From Candidatus Gastranaerophilales bacterium (GTDB taxonomy: Bacteria; Cyanobacteriota; Vampirovibrionia; Gastranaerophilales; Gastranaerophilaceae), in the NCBI GenBank assembly GCA_944324845.1, contig CALUXX010000010.1, positions 1 to 52,327 on the forward strand: a DNA stretch of 52,327 bases, in the 5' to 3' direction. The position numbers were made by a program, and so were the translations under genes. The notes beneath the pieces were generated by a model, which saw only the letters and a list, made by a program, of their open reading frames with translations, was not told where the DNA came from and searched no databases. Below are positions 24,698 to 34,899 of the stretch, in pieces; the stretch's first letter is position 1; every line of letters starts with the position of its first letter.

Positions 24698-24759
24698 TAA
24701 TGATTTTAATATTTATTAATGTTTTGGTACTGTAATTTTGTTTGAAGTATTATTATCAT

Positions 24760-26097
24760 ATGATGTTTAAAAGGGAAGAATTAATAGTAGCTTCGGGAGC
24801 TAAAAAGTTAAAAGATGAATGCTCTAATTCTGTAGAGTTTAGCATTTCAACAGATACCAGAACAATCAAAAAAGGTGACATATATTTACCACTAAAAGGT
24901 GAAACTTTTGATGGTGAAAATTTTATCGAAAAAGCTCTTGAAGCTGGCGCCATTGGATATTTTACAAGTCAAAACAAAGTATATGACAATGCAAAACTTA
25001 TCTTAGGTGTAGAAGACACATTAAAAGCATACCTAAATATAGCAAAATATTATAGAAAAAAGGTTAATCCTATAACAGTTGCAATAACGGGAAGTTCAGG
25101 AAAAACGACAACAAAAGAGATGGTTTACTCTGTACTTTCGCAAAAATTTAAAACTCAAAAGACTTTTTCAAATCACAATAACGAAATAGGATTTTGCCAA
25201 ACTGTTTTAGGTATGGAAACCGATACTCAAGCCTTAATTGTCGAAATGGGAATGCGTGGTTTAGGGGAAATAGAATTAATTTCAACCCACTTGGAGCCTG
25301 ATTATGCCATTATAACAAACTCAGGCTCTGCTCATGTAGGAAGACTTGGAAGCCTTGATAATATAGCGAAAGCAAAATGTGAAATTGCACTTGGGCTAAA
25401 TAAAAAAGGAGCATTAATTGCACTAAATCAAGATATTATAAAAAGACATCTTAACTATGAAGGAGAGAAAATCTATTATTCACTAAAAGATGTAAAAGTT
25501 ATAGAAAAATTACCATCCTATACAAAATTTGAATACAAAGGTTCAATCTACGAACTAAACGTTGAAGGTGATTACAATATAGAAAATTCATTATCAGCGA
25601 TTGAATTAGGGTTAAAAATAGGATTAACGCCAAACGAAATTAAAGCAGGTTTACTATCATATCATCCAATAGAAAAGCGTTGGGAAGTCGAAAACATCAA
25701 CGGCATAAAAATAATTAATGACAGTTACAATGCCAATCCGGATTCAATGAAAGCATCAGTCAAGACATTTGTGGAACTTTATTCAAATCCTGTTGTAGTT
25801 TTGGGTAATATGGGTGAATTGGGCGAAAACGAAGCTCTATATCATAAGCAAGTAGGCGAATATCTTTCTAATTTAAGCAAGAGCGCAAAATATTTATTAG
25901 TAGGTGAACTTGCGAAAGAAATTGGAAAAGAACTTGAAAAATCAGGAATTAAAGTTGAATATTTTGACAATAATAAAGAAGTTTCAGAATATATTTTGAC
26001 AAATATAAAAACAGAAGAAACACTATTTTTAAAAGCATCACGTTCAATGAAATTTGAACAGATAATAGAAAACATAAGAAAAGGGACAAATAAATGA
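24760..26097 (+). CDS. murF: UDP-N-acetylmuramoyl-tripeptide--D-alanyl-D-alanine ligase
   Basis: Mur ligase: N-terminal FSISTDTRTIKKGDIYLPLK, ATP loop ITGSSGKTTTKEMVYS, central domain with SGSAHVGRLGSLDNIAKAK, and C-terminal INDSYNANPDSMKASVK and NMGELGENE. It adds D-Ala-D-Ala to the UDP-MurNAc-tripeptide in the cytoplasm. I prefer the ATG at 24760 (MMFKREELIVAS); an in-frame TTG at 24742 would add six residues (start then KYYYH), which is less likely. No strong ribosome binding site is seen. It overlaps mraY by four bases. Confidence 0.93.
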   Translation: MMFKREELIVASGAKKLKDECSNSVEFSISTDTRTIKKGDIYLPLKGETFDGENFIEKALEAGAIGYFTSQNKVYDNAKLILGVEDTLKAYLNIAKYYRKKVNPITVAITGSSGKTTTKEMVYSVLSQKFKTQKTFSNHNNEIGFCQTVLGMETDTQALIVEMGMRGLGEIELISTHLEPDYAIITNSGSAHVGRLGSLDNIAKAKCEIALGLNKKGALIALNQDIIKRHLNYEGEKIYYSLKDVKVIEKLPSYTKFEYKGSIYELNVEGDYNIENSLSAIELGLKIGLTPNEIKAGLLSYHPIEKRWEVENINGIKIINDSYNANPDSMKASVKTFVELYSNPVVVLGNMGELGENEALYHKQVGEYLSNLSKSAKYLLVGELAKEIGKELEKSGIKVEYFDNNKEVSEYILTNIKTEETLFLKASRSMKFEQIIENIRKGTNK

Positions 26098-27074
26098 TAA
26101 TGGTAATGGTAGCATTCCTATTAGGAATGATTTTATGTATGTTATTCGGCGTACCGTATATCGATATGCTAAAGAAAAAAATGATAGGTCAATATATAAA
26201 AGATGTTGCACCTGAAAATCACGCAAAAAAACAAGGAACACCAACAACCGGTGGAGTATTTATTATTGCTGCAATAATTTTGGCATCTGTTACAACATTG
26301 TTATTAGCACAGAAAATGACAGCTATTGCACTAATCACAATAATTACACTTGTATTTTATACATCTGCAGGATTTCAAGATGATTATATTAAAATTAAAG
26401 GAAAAGGAAACGATGGATTAACTGCAAGAGGCAAATTATTCAGACAAATTGCAATAGCATTATTACCTACATTATATTTAATAATGAATAATCCAAGCGC
26501 ATGCACGTTTACAATTAACCATTTTGTATTAGATATGAAATGGTTTTATCCGTTTTTTGCAGTATTCATAATAACAGGTGCATCAAACGCTTATAATTTA
26601 ACAGACGGATTAGATGGTTTAGCTGCAGGTTGCGGAGTTCCTGCATTTGTAGCTTGTTCTTTAATCTCTTTATTTATGGGAGAAATAGAATTAGCAATAA
26701 TATCAGCGACAGTAGCAGGAGCGTTACTCGGATTTTTGAAATTCAACAAACCAAAAGCAGAAGTTTTTATGGGTGATACAGGCTCTTTAGCTATCGGTGG
26801 ACTTCTTGGAACTCTTGCAGTTTTAGGCAAATTCGAATTCTTATTAATCTTTATTGGTGGAGTTTTTGTAGTTGAAACATTATCTGTTATACTTCAAGTT
26901 TTAAGTTTCAAAACCACAGGTAAACGTATTTTTAAGATGGCACCAATACACCACCATTTTGAACTGTTAGGGTGGAATGAGAAAAAAGTTGTTATAGTAT
27001 TTTCAATAGTATCTTTATTATTGTCAATATTTGCAGTTGTATTATTTGAATTATTCAGTAAAGGAATTCTCTAA
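26094..27074 (+). CDS. mraY: Phospho-N-acetylmuramoyl-pentapeptide transferase
   Basis: 326 residues with about ten membrane helices. Family motifs: HAKKQGTPTTGGVFIIAAI, FQDDYIKIKGKGNDGLTARG, SNAYNLTDGLDGLAAGCGV, EVFMGDTGSLAIGG and MAPIHHHFELLGW. It transfers phospho-MurNAc-pentapeptide to undecaprenyl phosphate, making lipid I. Overlaps murF (ATGATAA type, 4 bases) and ends on the first base of murD's ATG. Confidence 0.96.
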   Translation: MIMVMVAFLLGMILCMLFGVPYIDMLKKKMIGQYIKDVAPENHAKKQGTPTTGGVFIIAAIILASVTTLLLAQKMTAIALITIITLVFYTSAGFQDDYIKIKGKGNDGLTARGKLFRQIAIALLPTLYLIMNNPSACTFTINHFVLDMKWFYPFFAVFIITGASNAYNLTDGLDGLAAGCGVPAFVACSLISLFMGEIELAIISATVAGALLGFLKFNKPKAEVFMGDTGSLAIGGLLGTLAVLGKFEFLLIFIGGVFVVETLSVILQVLSFKTTGKRIFKMAPIHHHFELLGWNEKKVVIVFSIVSLLLSIFAVVLFELFSKGIL

Positions 27075-28417
27075 TGAGTATTACGGGAAAAAAAGTTCTT
27101 GTTTTGGGATTATCAAAAAGCGGGATTGCAGCCGCAAAGTTCGCTAAAAAACATGGAGCGATTGTTTATTTATCAGAAGGTAAATTTGTAGAAGAAGAAA
27201 ACAAATACAAAGTAGAAGACTTGGAAAGTTGCGGAATCTTTGTTGAATACGGTTCACATTCTGATGAATTTATTGACAATGCCGAGCTTGTAATAACAAG
27301 TCCTGGAATTCCTCCGCATAGTGAAATTATTCAAAGAATAAAAAGCAAAAATATTCCTGTAATTTCAGAATTAGAACTTGCATATAGAGAATGCGATATT
27401 CCATTCATAATAATTACCGGAACAAACGGAAAAACAACAACAACAGCATTAACAGAACATATTTTAGCAAAAACTCTTAACGTAAAAGCTTGCGGAAATA
27501 TCGGTCAGCCACCTTGCAATATTGCAGATGAAAACCTGGACTATTTTGTATGTGAAGCAAGCTCATTTCAACTTGCAATGAGTCCATCGCTAAAACCTTT
27601 CATATCCGTATGGACAAACTTCACACCAGATCATATTGATTGGCACCAAGGACTTGAAAATTATTTTAATGCAAAAGCTAAAGTTTTTCTTGACCCTCAA
27701 GCTCCACAGTATAGTGTCTTAAATGCAAAAGATGAGAAATTACTTGAGTTTTCAAAACAAGCTAAAGGAACAATCTTTATGTTTGCTAAAAACATAGGTG
27801 ATAATTGCTGCTATGAAGAAAACGGAATGATTATATTTAAAAAAGACGGTAAATGCGAAAATATAATTTCAATTAAAGAATGTCCATTATTAGGCGAACA
27901 TAATTATCAAAATATTATGTGTGCAATAATTTGTGCCAAATTATCAGGATTAGATAATGAAGTAATAAAAAATGCAATTATGGAATTTAAAGCACCTGCC
28001 CATAGACTTGAAAAAATTATTGAAAAAGATGGTATAACATTTTATAATGATTCAAAAGCAACAAATCCTGAAGCTGCTATTGTAGCAATCAATTCATTTA
28101 ACAATACAAATGTAGCTTTAATTGCTGGAGGAAGGGATAAAAATACAGACTTGAGTGAATTTTGTAACTCCGTAAAAAAACATATTAAAACAGTAATTTT
28201 AATAGGAGAAGCAACAGAAAGATTTGAAAAGAACTTGATAGAAAGCGGATTTACAAATATCATAAAAGAAACTTCACTAGAAAGTGCAATAGATAAAGGT
28301 ATAGAATTGAAACCTGATGTAGTATTATTATCACCGGCTTGTGCAAGTTTTGATATGTTTAACAGTTATGAACATAGGGGAGAAGTATTCAGAGAGTATG
28401 TCCTATCGAGAGTATAA
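27074..28417 (+). CDS. murD: UDP-N-acetylmuramoylalanine--D-glutamate ligase
   Basis: 447 residues: Rossmann start KKVLVLGLSKSGIAAAKFA, ATP loop IIITGTNGKTTTTALTEHIL, NFTPDHIDWH, FYNDSKATNPEAAIVAI and LIAGGRDKN, all in the MurD order. It adds D-Glu to UDP-MurNAc-L-Ala. Its last 20 bases overlap the chosen ftsW start. Confidence 0.95.
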   Translation: MSITGKKVLVLGLSKSGIAAAKFAKKHGAIVYLSEGKFVEEENKYKVEDLESCGIFVEYGSHSDEFIDNAELVITSPGIPPHSEIIQRIKSKNIPVISELELAYRECDIPFIIITGTNGKTTTTALTEHILAKTLNVKACGNIGQPPCNIADENLDYFVCEASSFQLAMSPSLKPFISVWTNFTPDHIDWHQGLENYFNAKAKVFLDPQAPQYSVLNAKDEKLLEFSKQAKGTIFMFAKNIGDNCCYEENGMIIFKKDGKCENIISIKECPLLGEHNYQNIMCAIICAKLSGLDNEVIKNAIMEFKAPAHRLEKIIEKDGITFYNDSKATNPEAAIVAINSFNNTNVALIAGGRDKNTDLSEFCNSVKKHIKTVILIGEATERFEKNLIESGFTNIIKETSLESAIDKGIELKPDVVLLSPACASFDMFNSYEHRGEVFREYVLSRV

Positions 28418-29606
28418 ATCTCCGCAACGACAAAGCAGAGAAAGAAGAGAAAACAGAAAACAACATTATAACAAATCAGGAGTTATCATAACTGCACCTG
28501 ATAGACAATTACTTGTAATTGTTTCATTTCTTGTTGTTATCGGAATACTTGCAATATTTTCAGCTACAGCGCCAAAATGTCAGCGTGAAGGTATTTGGCT
28601 TATGACCACTGCATTTAAGCAGGGTATTTATGCGATAGCCGGCTGTTTTGCAATGTTGTTTTTCTCAAGATATGATTATAAAAAGTTAGAAAAATTCAAT
28701 ACCAAGTTTTTATACATAGTAATCGGATTGTTATTAATCCTACAATTTACCCCTTTAGGTGTAGTAATAAATGGTGCTAAACGATGGATAAACTTAGGTT
28801 TTATGCAGTTACAGCCATCAGAATTAGCAAAACCATTATTTTGTATGCTTTTAGCATCAATGTTTAAAGATAAAATTGATCTTGGGATTTTTAAAAGATA
28901 CGGAACAAAATATATTATACCAATGCTAGTTGTATTAGGAATTATATTTAAACAACCGAATTTAAGTATGGTCCTAATCTTAATGTCAACAATTGGAGCA
29001 CTTTATATAGTTGCGCTTGGACCATTATTACCGGTTTATATACTATGCGGAATTGGCGGAGTTGGAGTTTTATCATTCTTGCCAAAATTATTACAAGGCT
29101 ACCAAATGGATAGAATAAACATTTGGCTAAATCCAGGAAGTGATGCTTTAGGAAAAGGTTATAACATTATACAATCTTTGATAGCCTTTGCTTCAGGCGG
29201 GCTTATGGGAACTGGATACGGAAGCTCTATTCAAAAATTGGCATATTTACCTGAATGTCATACAGACTTTATTTTCGCAATAATAGCAGAAGAATTTGGG
29301 CTTTTGGGATGTTTATTTATTGCAGGGCTATTTGTTGCACTAGTTAACAGAGGAATGTGGGTTGCTAAAAGATGTCCTGATATGTACGGAAAACTCTTAG
29401 CCGTAGGTATTACGTTTATTTTCGGATTACAAGCATTTTTCAACATGGCAGTTGCAAGTTCACTAATACCTGTAACAGGTGTAACGCTACCATTTATAAG
29501 TTATGGTGGTACATCAATTATTGTATCACTTGCAATGGTTGGAATTTTATTAAATATATCAAGACAAAGAATTAAGAGACTGGGAACTCAAAATAATGAA
29601 GAATAA
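28398..29606 (+). CDS. ftsW: Lipid II polymerase of the SEDS family (FtsW)
   Basis: A polytopic SEDS protein. Signatures: LVVIGILAIFSATAP, KRWINLGFMQLQPSELAKP, GYNIIQSLIAFASGGLMGTG, LPECHTDFIFAIIAEEFGLL and PFISYGGTSIIVSLAMVGIL. It polymerises lipid II at the septum together with a class B PBP. The ATG at 28398 (MSYREYKSP) gives a basic cytosolic N-terminal tail of usual length; an earlier in-frame start would only add residues read in the other frame from murD. Placement between murD and murG fits FtsW rather than RodA. Confidence 0.92.
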   Translation: MSYREYKSPQRQSRERRENRKQHYNKSGVIITAPDRQLLVIVSFLVVIGILAIFSATAPKCQREGIWLMTTAFKQGIYAIAGCFAMLFFSRYDYKKLEKFNTKFLYIVIGLLLILQFTPLGVVINGAKRWINLGFMQLQPSELAKPLFCMLLASMFKDKIDLGIFKRYGTKYIIPMLVVLGIIFKQPNLSMVLILMSTIGALYIVALGPLLPVYILCGIGGVGVLSFLPKLLQGYQMDRINIWLNPGSDALGKGYNIIQSLIAFASGGLMGTGYGSSIQKLAYLPECHTDFIFAIIAEEFGLLGCLFIAGLFVALVNRGMWVAKRCPDMYGKLLAVGITFIFGLQAFFNMAVASSLIPVTGVTLPFISYGGTSIIVSLAMVGILLNISRQRIKRLGTQNNEE

Positions 29607-30702
29607 AACTTTTTTTATAACCGGTGGAGGAACTGGTGGACATATTTATCCGGCAATAGCTGTTGCTGACGAGCTATTAAAAAACGAAAACACTAATAAA
29701 ATTTACTACATTGGAAACCCTAATAATTTAGAATATTCAATCGTTCAAGGTAAAAACTACGAATTTTTGCCTGTTATATCATCAGGAATGCCAAGAAAAA
29801 TAGGCTTAGCATTAGTAAAATGGTCAATGCAAATGTTTCACGCATTCATAAAATGTTGTTCCTACATAAAAAAATATAAACCTGATGTAATCTTTGGAAC
29901 CGGAGGTTATGTATCAGCACCCGTACTTATGGCAGGTATAGTTATGAAAGTTCCTTTTGTAATGCACGATTGCGATGCAACCCCCGGACTTGTAACAAGA
30001 AAATTAGCACCATACGCTAAAAGTGTATCTATTGCATTTGAAGATGCAAAAACAAAATTAAATAATCCACATTGTATTTTAAACGGCAACCCGATAAGGC
30101 ATGAATTTTCAACACTAACAAAAGACCAAGCAAGGAAAAATCTAGGTCTTGAAAATAAATTAACCCTTTGCATTATGGGTGGCTCACAAGGTGCAAAAAC
30201 AATCAATGACGCATCTATTGAACTTTTACAAGAACTTACTGAAAATTACAATCTGCAAATAATTTTCCAAACTGGTAAAAAGAATTTTGAAGATGTTACT
30301 AAAAAATTAAAAGACATTTATCCAAATTATGAAAATGATAAAAATTTAATTGTAAGACCTTATTTTGAAGATATGGTTACAGTTTTAAAAGCTTCTGATA
30401 TTGCAATATCAAGAGCAGGTTCATTGAGTATTTCTGAACTTTGCGCAAGTGGAATTGCACCGATTTTTGTACCATATCCATACGCTGCAGCAGACCATCA
30501 AAGAAAAAATGCTAAAAATATTGTTGCTCAAAATGCAGGATTATACATAGAAGATTCTGAAGTAACTGCAAAAACTTTATTAGAACTTATTAAATCTTTA
30601 GTTGAAAATCCTGAAAAATTAAATCAAATTCAGCAAGCATCATTAAACTTGGCAAAATTTGACGGAATTCAGAATATTGTTAAACAAATTTTAGAAGTTT
30701 AA
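29596..30702 (+). CDS. murG: UDP-GlcNAc:lipid I N-acetylglucosaminyltransferase
   Basis: 368 residues, GT28: FFITGGGTGGHIYPAIAVAD, TGGYVSAPVLMAG, NGNPIRHEF, IMGGSQGAKTIND, ISRAGSLSISELCASG and PYPYAAADHQRKNA. It makes lipid II on the inner face of the membrane. Starts inside the end of ftsW (11-base overlap). Its stop codon overlaps that of the convergent M16 peptidase by four bases, so no intrinsic terminator fits between them. Confidence 0.96.
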   Translation: MKNKTFFITGGGTGGHIYPAIAVADELLKNENTNKIYYIGNPNNLEYSIVQGKNYEFLPVISSGMPRKIGLALVKWSMQMFHAFIKCCSYIKKYKPDVIFGTGGYVSAPVLMAGIVMKVPFVMHDCDATPGLVTRKLAPYAKSVSIAFEDAKTKLNNPHCILNGNPIRHEFSTLTKDQARKNLGLENKLTLCIMGGSQGAKTINDASIELLQELTENYNLQIIFQTGKKNFEDVTKKLKDIYPNYENDKNLIVRPYFEDMVTVLKASDIAISRAGSLSISELCASGIAPIFVPYPYAAADHQRKNAKNIVAQNAGLYIEDSEVTAKTLLELIKSLVENPEKLNQIQQASLNLAKFDGIQNIVKQILEV

Positions 30703-33530
30703 CCTTCAAGACTCTTCAAATAAGCTTCATTAGCTTTAAGAGTATCTTTTGTTGCTGTGATTGAATATATTGGTTTTGAATTGAAAATATTTCTTGCTGC
30801 ATTATAAATATCATCAGCAGTTATAGAATCAATCATTTCTAATTTTTTATTATAATAATCAATTCCATAATATGTGTTATTTGAATCACTAAGCAATGTA
30901 TTTTTGTCAAAATTGGTTTCTGCGGCATTTAATAAAGAAGTTTTTAATTGTTTTTTTGCCGCTTTAAGTTCTTCTTCAGAAACTTTTTCGGTAGTTATTC
31001 TTTTGATATTCTCATTAAATCCATCAATAGACTTTTTAACATTATCAAAAGTTTTTTGTCCTGTTTCCTGATTTTCTGTAGTTGTTGTAATATTCAAAAC
31101 AAAAACGCCCATATCGCCTTCGTATTCATAATTTGAACGAACTGAATATGCAAGATGTCTGGTTTCTCTTAAATCGGTAAATAATCTTGAAGAAGGTGAA
31201 CCGCCAAGAATTTCGTTTAACATATTAACAGTTGTTATATCTTTTAAGTTTTTGCTTCGTTTGAAAGTAAAACCTTCAACAATTTTCGCAGAATTTTTCT
31301 TATGAACATCTGTGCATACAACCGTTTTTTCTATAGGCTTATAACGTTTTTCAACCGAAATATCTTTTGGCTGAACTGTATTATATGAACTTAATTGATT
31401 AAAGATTTCTTGTTTCAATTCGGGCTTTTTCGAAAATGGCGCGGTTAAAGTAACAGTTCCTGCACCTTTTACAAAAATTTCATTATAAAAGTTTTTGACA
31501 TCATCAATCGTAATAGATTTTAAACTTTCCAACTTGTCACTTGCTGTAAACTCCATAGGAGAACCCTTATGAACTATTTTATCAAACTTATCATATGGAG
31601 AAACTTCATGCTGAGCATATAAATCTTTTAATCTTTCAACAGCACTGTTAAAAGACTTTTCATCAATTTTAGGGTTCTTTATTCTGTCATCAAAAATTTC
31701 TAACGCAACTTTTGTATTATCTGCAGGAAAATCAGCAGCCAAAGTTATACCATAATCTCCGGCAACTAAACTTGAATCTATTCCATAATAATCTGCAAGC
31801 CTGTTTTGCTCAGTATTAGATCTTTTATAAGTTCCTTCATTTTCAAAAATATCTGCCAAAATATCTGCAACAGCAGCTTTTTTAGGAGTCCAAGTTTTTT
31901 CTTGCAATTTGAATTCATACTGAACATTATCAGAATTTGAATCCCTGCAAACAACTTCAAAATTGTTACTCATTTTATAAGTTTTTACTTGAGAAATATC
32001 AATAGGAGTTTTTTTGTTTCTGCCCTCAAATGAAATATTTTTTGCAGTCTTATAATTATTTGAAATCTTATCTTTTTCAGCAAAAGATGGATGAACAACC
32101 GTTAAAGCAGCTTTATTCAAATCAAAATATTTCTTTGCGGTATTCATAATATCAACAGCAGTCATTTCATCAATAATTTTGTTGAAATCTTTAACTTGTG
32201 CAATATTATCATTTAACAAAGAAGTACCTATAAGATTATTCATAGCAGCAGAACTTTCAAAAACCTGATTATTAACTTTTTTCAATGTATTTTTCACAGC
32301 AGTTAATTCTTCTTCTGTTGGCGGCGTTTGTGTTAATTTATAAAGAGTAGAATATAACTCTTTAATAAGTTTTTCTGATTTATCTTCAGAAACATTAGTA
32401 GCAACAAGAAGAAGTGATTTTTCATCAGGTCTTGAACTTATTCTTTCAGTTGAAATTCCAATTCCTGTACCATATTTTTTCTCAAGAGGTGAAAATCTTG
32501 AATTATATAAACCTCCTGCTAAATAGCCTAAAGCCTGCATATAAACTTTATCTTTTGTATTGTTATTTTCAGGTCCGACAAAACCTAAGAAAATAGTGGT
32601 ATTATCACTATCAGTTTTATTAGAAATTATATCTTGACGAACAGCTTTATTTGTTGGTGTCATTTTTTCAAACTGGCGAGTTTGAGTTGGAGCTTTTGTT
32701 GAATTAAAATATTTTGATACCAATGTCATTGTTTTTTGAGGCTCTACTTCTCCTGTTATTACAGTCACCATATTCGCAGGATAATAATTGTTATTAAAAT
32801 AATTTACAACATCATCTCTTGTTAAAGAATTTATATTATCAGTAGTTCCTGCAATCAAATCCAAGGATGAAGATTTTACATTAAAAAGATTTTTTATTGT
32901 TTGTGAAAACCCAATATTTTCATCTTCTGAAACACATATATTTATTTCTTCATTTACAATTTTCTTTTCTTTTTCCAATTTATCCAATAAAAATTTTGGG
33001 GATTGAATCATGCCTGCATGAAGTTGAATTTGATTTTCTTCATCTGTATCTTCTAACAAGTTAGAACTTATAAAATAATCAGTTTTGTCAAACGAAGTTG
33101 AGGCATTGGTATCTGCACCCATTTTATTAACTTCGTCAAAGAAAACTTTGTCACCTAAATCATCAGAACCATTAAAAAGATTATGCTCAATATAATGACT
33201 TATTCCGCGAAGATTATCTGGCTCATTAAAAGAACCTGTATTTATATATGTTTTTATAACAGTAGGACCATCTTTAGGAACGATAACAACCCTTTGACCA
33301 TTTGCTAATTTATAACAATGTGCAGTTATATCATCATTGAACTTAATATCTTCCACATGAGAATAACTTATAGGCACTCTAACGTTAAGATTAGGAGCTT
33401 GATAAGCTACATTTTTAACTTCTGAAGGTTGTTCATTATTCATAACTTCAGATTTTTCCTTTTGCCCAAACGATTGCTTGTTTAAATTAATTTTACTATT
33501 GGGATATAAATAATTCGTTGTTATCTTCAT
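30699..33530 (-). CDS. Two-repeat M16 zinc peptidase with N-terminal SFG motif
   Basis: 943 residues. The active inverzincin motif HYIEH is at 112-116 with the distal Glu at about 194-195 (KKIVNEEINICV). A second, non-catalytic M16 half follows, giving the pitrilysin-like pair of clamshell halves with typical blocks such as NPxNMV-like YYPANMVTVITGEV and RLFTDLRETRHLAYSVRSNY. M16 peptidases degrade or process short peptides, including targeting presequences in organelles. There is no classical signal peptide. Instead the first 30 residues are polar and carry KQSFGQKEK, like several other proteins here. It ends against murG. TATAAT lies about 16 bases before the ATG and no strong ribosome binding site is seen. 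Confidence 0.88.
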   Translation of the reverse strand: MKITTNYLYPNSKINLNKQSFGQKEKSEVMNNEQPSEVKNVAYQAPNLNVRVPISYSHVEDIKFNDDITAHCYKLANGQRVVIVPKDGPTVIKTYINTGSFNEPDNLRGISHYIEHNLFNGSDDLGDKVFFDEVNKMGADTNASTSFDKTDYFISSNLLEDTDEENQIQLHAGMIQSPKFLLDKLEKEKKIVNEEINICVSEDENIGFSQTIKNLFNVKSSSLDLIAGTTDNINSLTRDDVVNYFNNNYYPANMVTVITGEVEPQKTMTLVSKYFNSTKAPTQTRQFEKMTPTNKAVRQDIISNKTDSDNTTIFLGFVGPENNNTKDKVYMQALGYLAGGLYNSRFSPLEKKYGTGIGISTERISSRPDEKSLLLVATNVSEDKSEKLIKELYSTLYKLTQTPPTEEELTAVKNTLKKVNNQVFESSAAMNNLIGTSLLNDNIAQVKDFNKIIDEMTAVDIMNTAKKYFDLNKAALTVVHPSFAEKDKISNNYKTAKNISFEGRNKKTPIDISQVKTYKMSNNFEVVCRDSNSDNVQYEFKLQEKTWTPKKAAVADILADIFENEGTYKRSNTEQNRLADYYGIDSSLVAGDYGITLAADFPADNTKVALEIFDDRIKNPKIDEKSFNSAVERLKDLYAQHEVSPYDKFDKIVHKGSPMEFTASDKLESLKSITIDDVKNFYNEIFVKGAGTVTLTAPFSKKPELKQEIFNQLSSYNTVQPKDISVEKRYKPIEKTVVCTDVHKKNSAKIVEGFTFKRSKNLKDITTVNMLNEILGGSPSSRLFTDLRETRHLAYSVRSNYEYEGDMGVFVLNITTTTENQETGQKTFDNVKKSIDGFNENIKRITTEKVSEEELKAAKKQLKTSLLNAAETNFDKNTLLSDSNNTYYGIDYYNKKLEMIDSITADDIYNAARNIFNSKPIYSITATKDTLKANEAYLKSLEG

Positions 33531-33617
33531 AAAAATCTACCTGTATATTATAAAAATGATTATTATTAAAATTTGCCTTTTTTATAATTCAATTTTAACA
33601 TAGGTTAATATAAAGTA

Positions 33618-33650
33618 AAAATGATGATTATTTATTATAACCATCATTTT
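33618..33650 (-). terminator. Intrinsic terminator after the RelA/SpoT-like gene
   Basis: On the minus strand AAAATGATGGTTAT and ATAATCATCATTTT form a stem with one mismatch (33650-33637 with 33631-33618), followed by T-rich sequence. It sits 28 bases after the stop of the RelA/SpoT-like gene and before the M16 gene. Confidence 0.7.
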
Positions 33651-33678
33651 ATCTTCATATATATTAAAATATAACTTG

Positions 33679-34806
33679 TTATTTTTTACTTGCCTGATAA
33701 TCACAAACTTCTTTAAGTTTTTGGATATTGGCAAAATCCAACTCTTTAGGTAATGAATACGGAATTGGCAAGAAATAATCTTTATCTATTGTTGCTTTCT
33801 TAGGATGTTTTGGTGGGATTTCTCGAGCATGAGCATAAGAATCTTTAATATATCTATCTAGAGTTGCAACTTGGAAGTCATCAAATTTTTCATAAGACAC
33901 TTTACCAGTTTCCTTATCTACTTTTGTTTTACCCATTACTTTGTTCAACAAAACTTCAATAGGTCTATATTTTTCATCCATAGATTTCACGCAACGTTTT
34001 TTATAGAAGAAATCTTCGATTTCCTTAACTCGTTCCATATCACGGCCCATAATCTGAATTTCTGCATATTTTCCACTTGGTAATTCAACAGTCATATGAA
34101 CGGCAGTATAACCTGATTCACGAGTTTTACTTGAGATTTCAGGATATAAATTAGCCTTGTGACAAGTTAACTCAAAAGCATCTAATGTTCTTTTTGAAAC
34201 ATAACTATCTTTTGGAGTCATACGATAGTTTTCAACTTCCAATACTCTTAATTTACCGGAACGTACCATCTTCCCAAGTTCTCTAAAGACAAGTGCAAAA
34301 TCTTTTTGAGAAGAACTTTTCAAAACAAGTCTGATCCCAACAACATCACCCATTTTGAAAATCTCTTCCTTTTGACGAAGCTTTCTTGGTGAAACTTTTT
34401 GAAGAATTGATTCAGCCTTCTTTACTTGTCCATGAATACCTAATTCCCCTCTTAATACCGGCAAATCAGGATTTGCATCACTTTCTGTGACATTTTTAAG
34501 TGCTTTTTTCAGATCCGCCTTTAATTTTTTCAAATCTTCTTGACATTCACTATTAATATCTCTACCTACTTGGTAAGGAATTTTTGCGGACTTATCAGAT
34601 TCATCTAAAGATTTTGCTTTAGAAACATTTACATCCGGCTCTTCAACAACCGCTTTTTTAGCCTTACCACTAAATGAAACAACATCCTGAGCAAGTGGTG
34701 CCAGTTTTGTGTTTCCATAATTATTATTAGAACTTGTATTATTTCTTGAAAAATAATTAGTTGGCGATGCTAACTTTAAATTAAATGGGGTAAGCGATAT
34801 GTTCAT
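33679..34806 (-). CDS. RelA/SpoT synthetase-like domain protein with N-terminal VSFSGK motif
   Basis: 375 residues. The central part has the nucleotidyltransferase pattern of RelA/SpoT synthetases: FKMGDVVGIRLVLK, ESGYTAVHMTVELPSG (compare GYQSLH) and KYAEIQIMGRDMERV, where the Glu of EIQI is the catalytic-type residue. No HD hydrolase, TGS or ACT domain is present, so it is a stand-alone, SAS-like protein. The ATP-side RxKxxxS element is not obvious. Family members make (p)ppGpp or (p)ppApp; some are toxins. The first about 100 residues are polar and disordered, with VSFSGK at 43-48, a motif shared with other proteins of this window. Ribosome binding site AAAGGT precedes the ATG. Activity is uncertain. 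Confidence 0.7.
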   Translation of the reverse strand: MNISLTPFNLKLASPTNYFSRNNTSSNNNYGNTKLAPLAQDVVSFSGKAKKAVVEEPDVNVSKAKSLDESDKSAKIPYQVGRDINSECQEDLKKLKADLKKALKNVTESDANPDLPVLRGELGIHGQVKKAESILQKVSPRKLRQKEEIFKMGDVVGIRLVLKSSSQKDFALVFRELGKMVRSGKLRVLEVENYRMTPKDSYVSKRTLDAFELTCHKANLYPEISSKTRESGYTAVHMTVELPSGKYAEIQIMGRDMERVKEIEDFFYKKRCVKSMDEKYRPIEVLLNKVMGKTKVDKETGKVSYEKFDDFQVATLDRYIKDSYAHAREIPPKHPKKATIDKDYFLPIPYSLPKELDFANIQKLKEVCDYQASKK

Positions 34807-34899
34807 ATATTTCTACCTTTCTATGATACCTACAAAACACATCAAGATATTTTTTTGCTAGTAAAAATTTTTTATTTTTAAATTTTGTTACATTAACAT

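Noticed and set aside
28341..28397. Longer ftsW start upstream of 28398
   Set aside because: The added residues are murD sequence read in another frame, and the internal ATG gives the usual N terminus.
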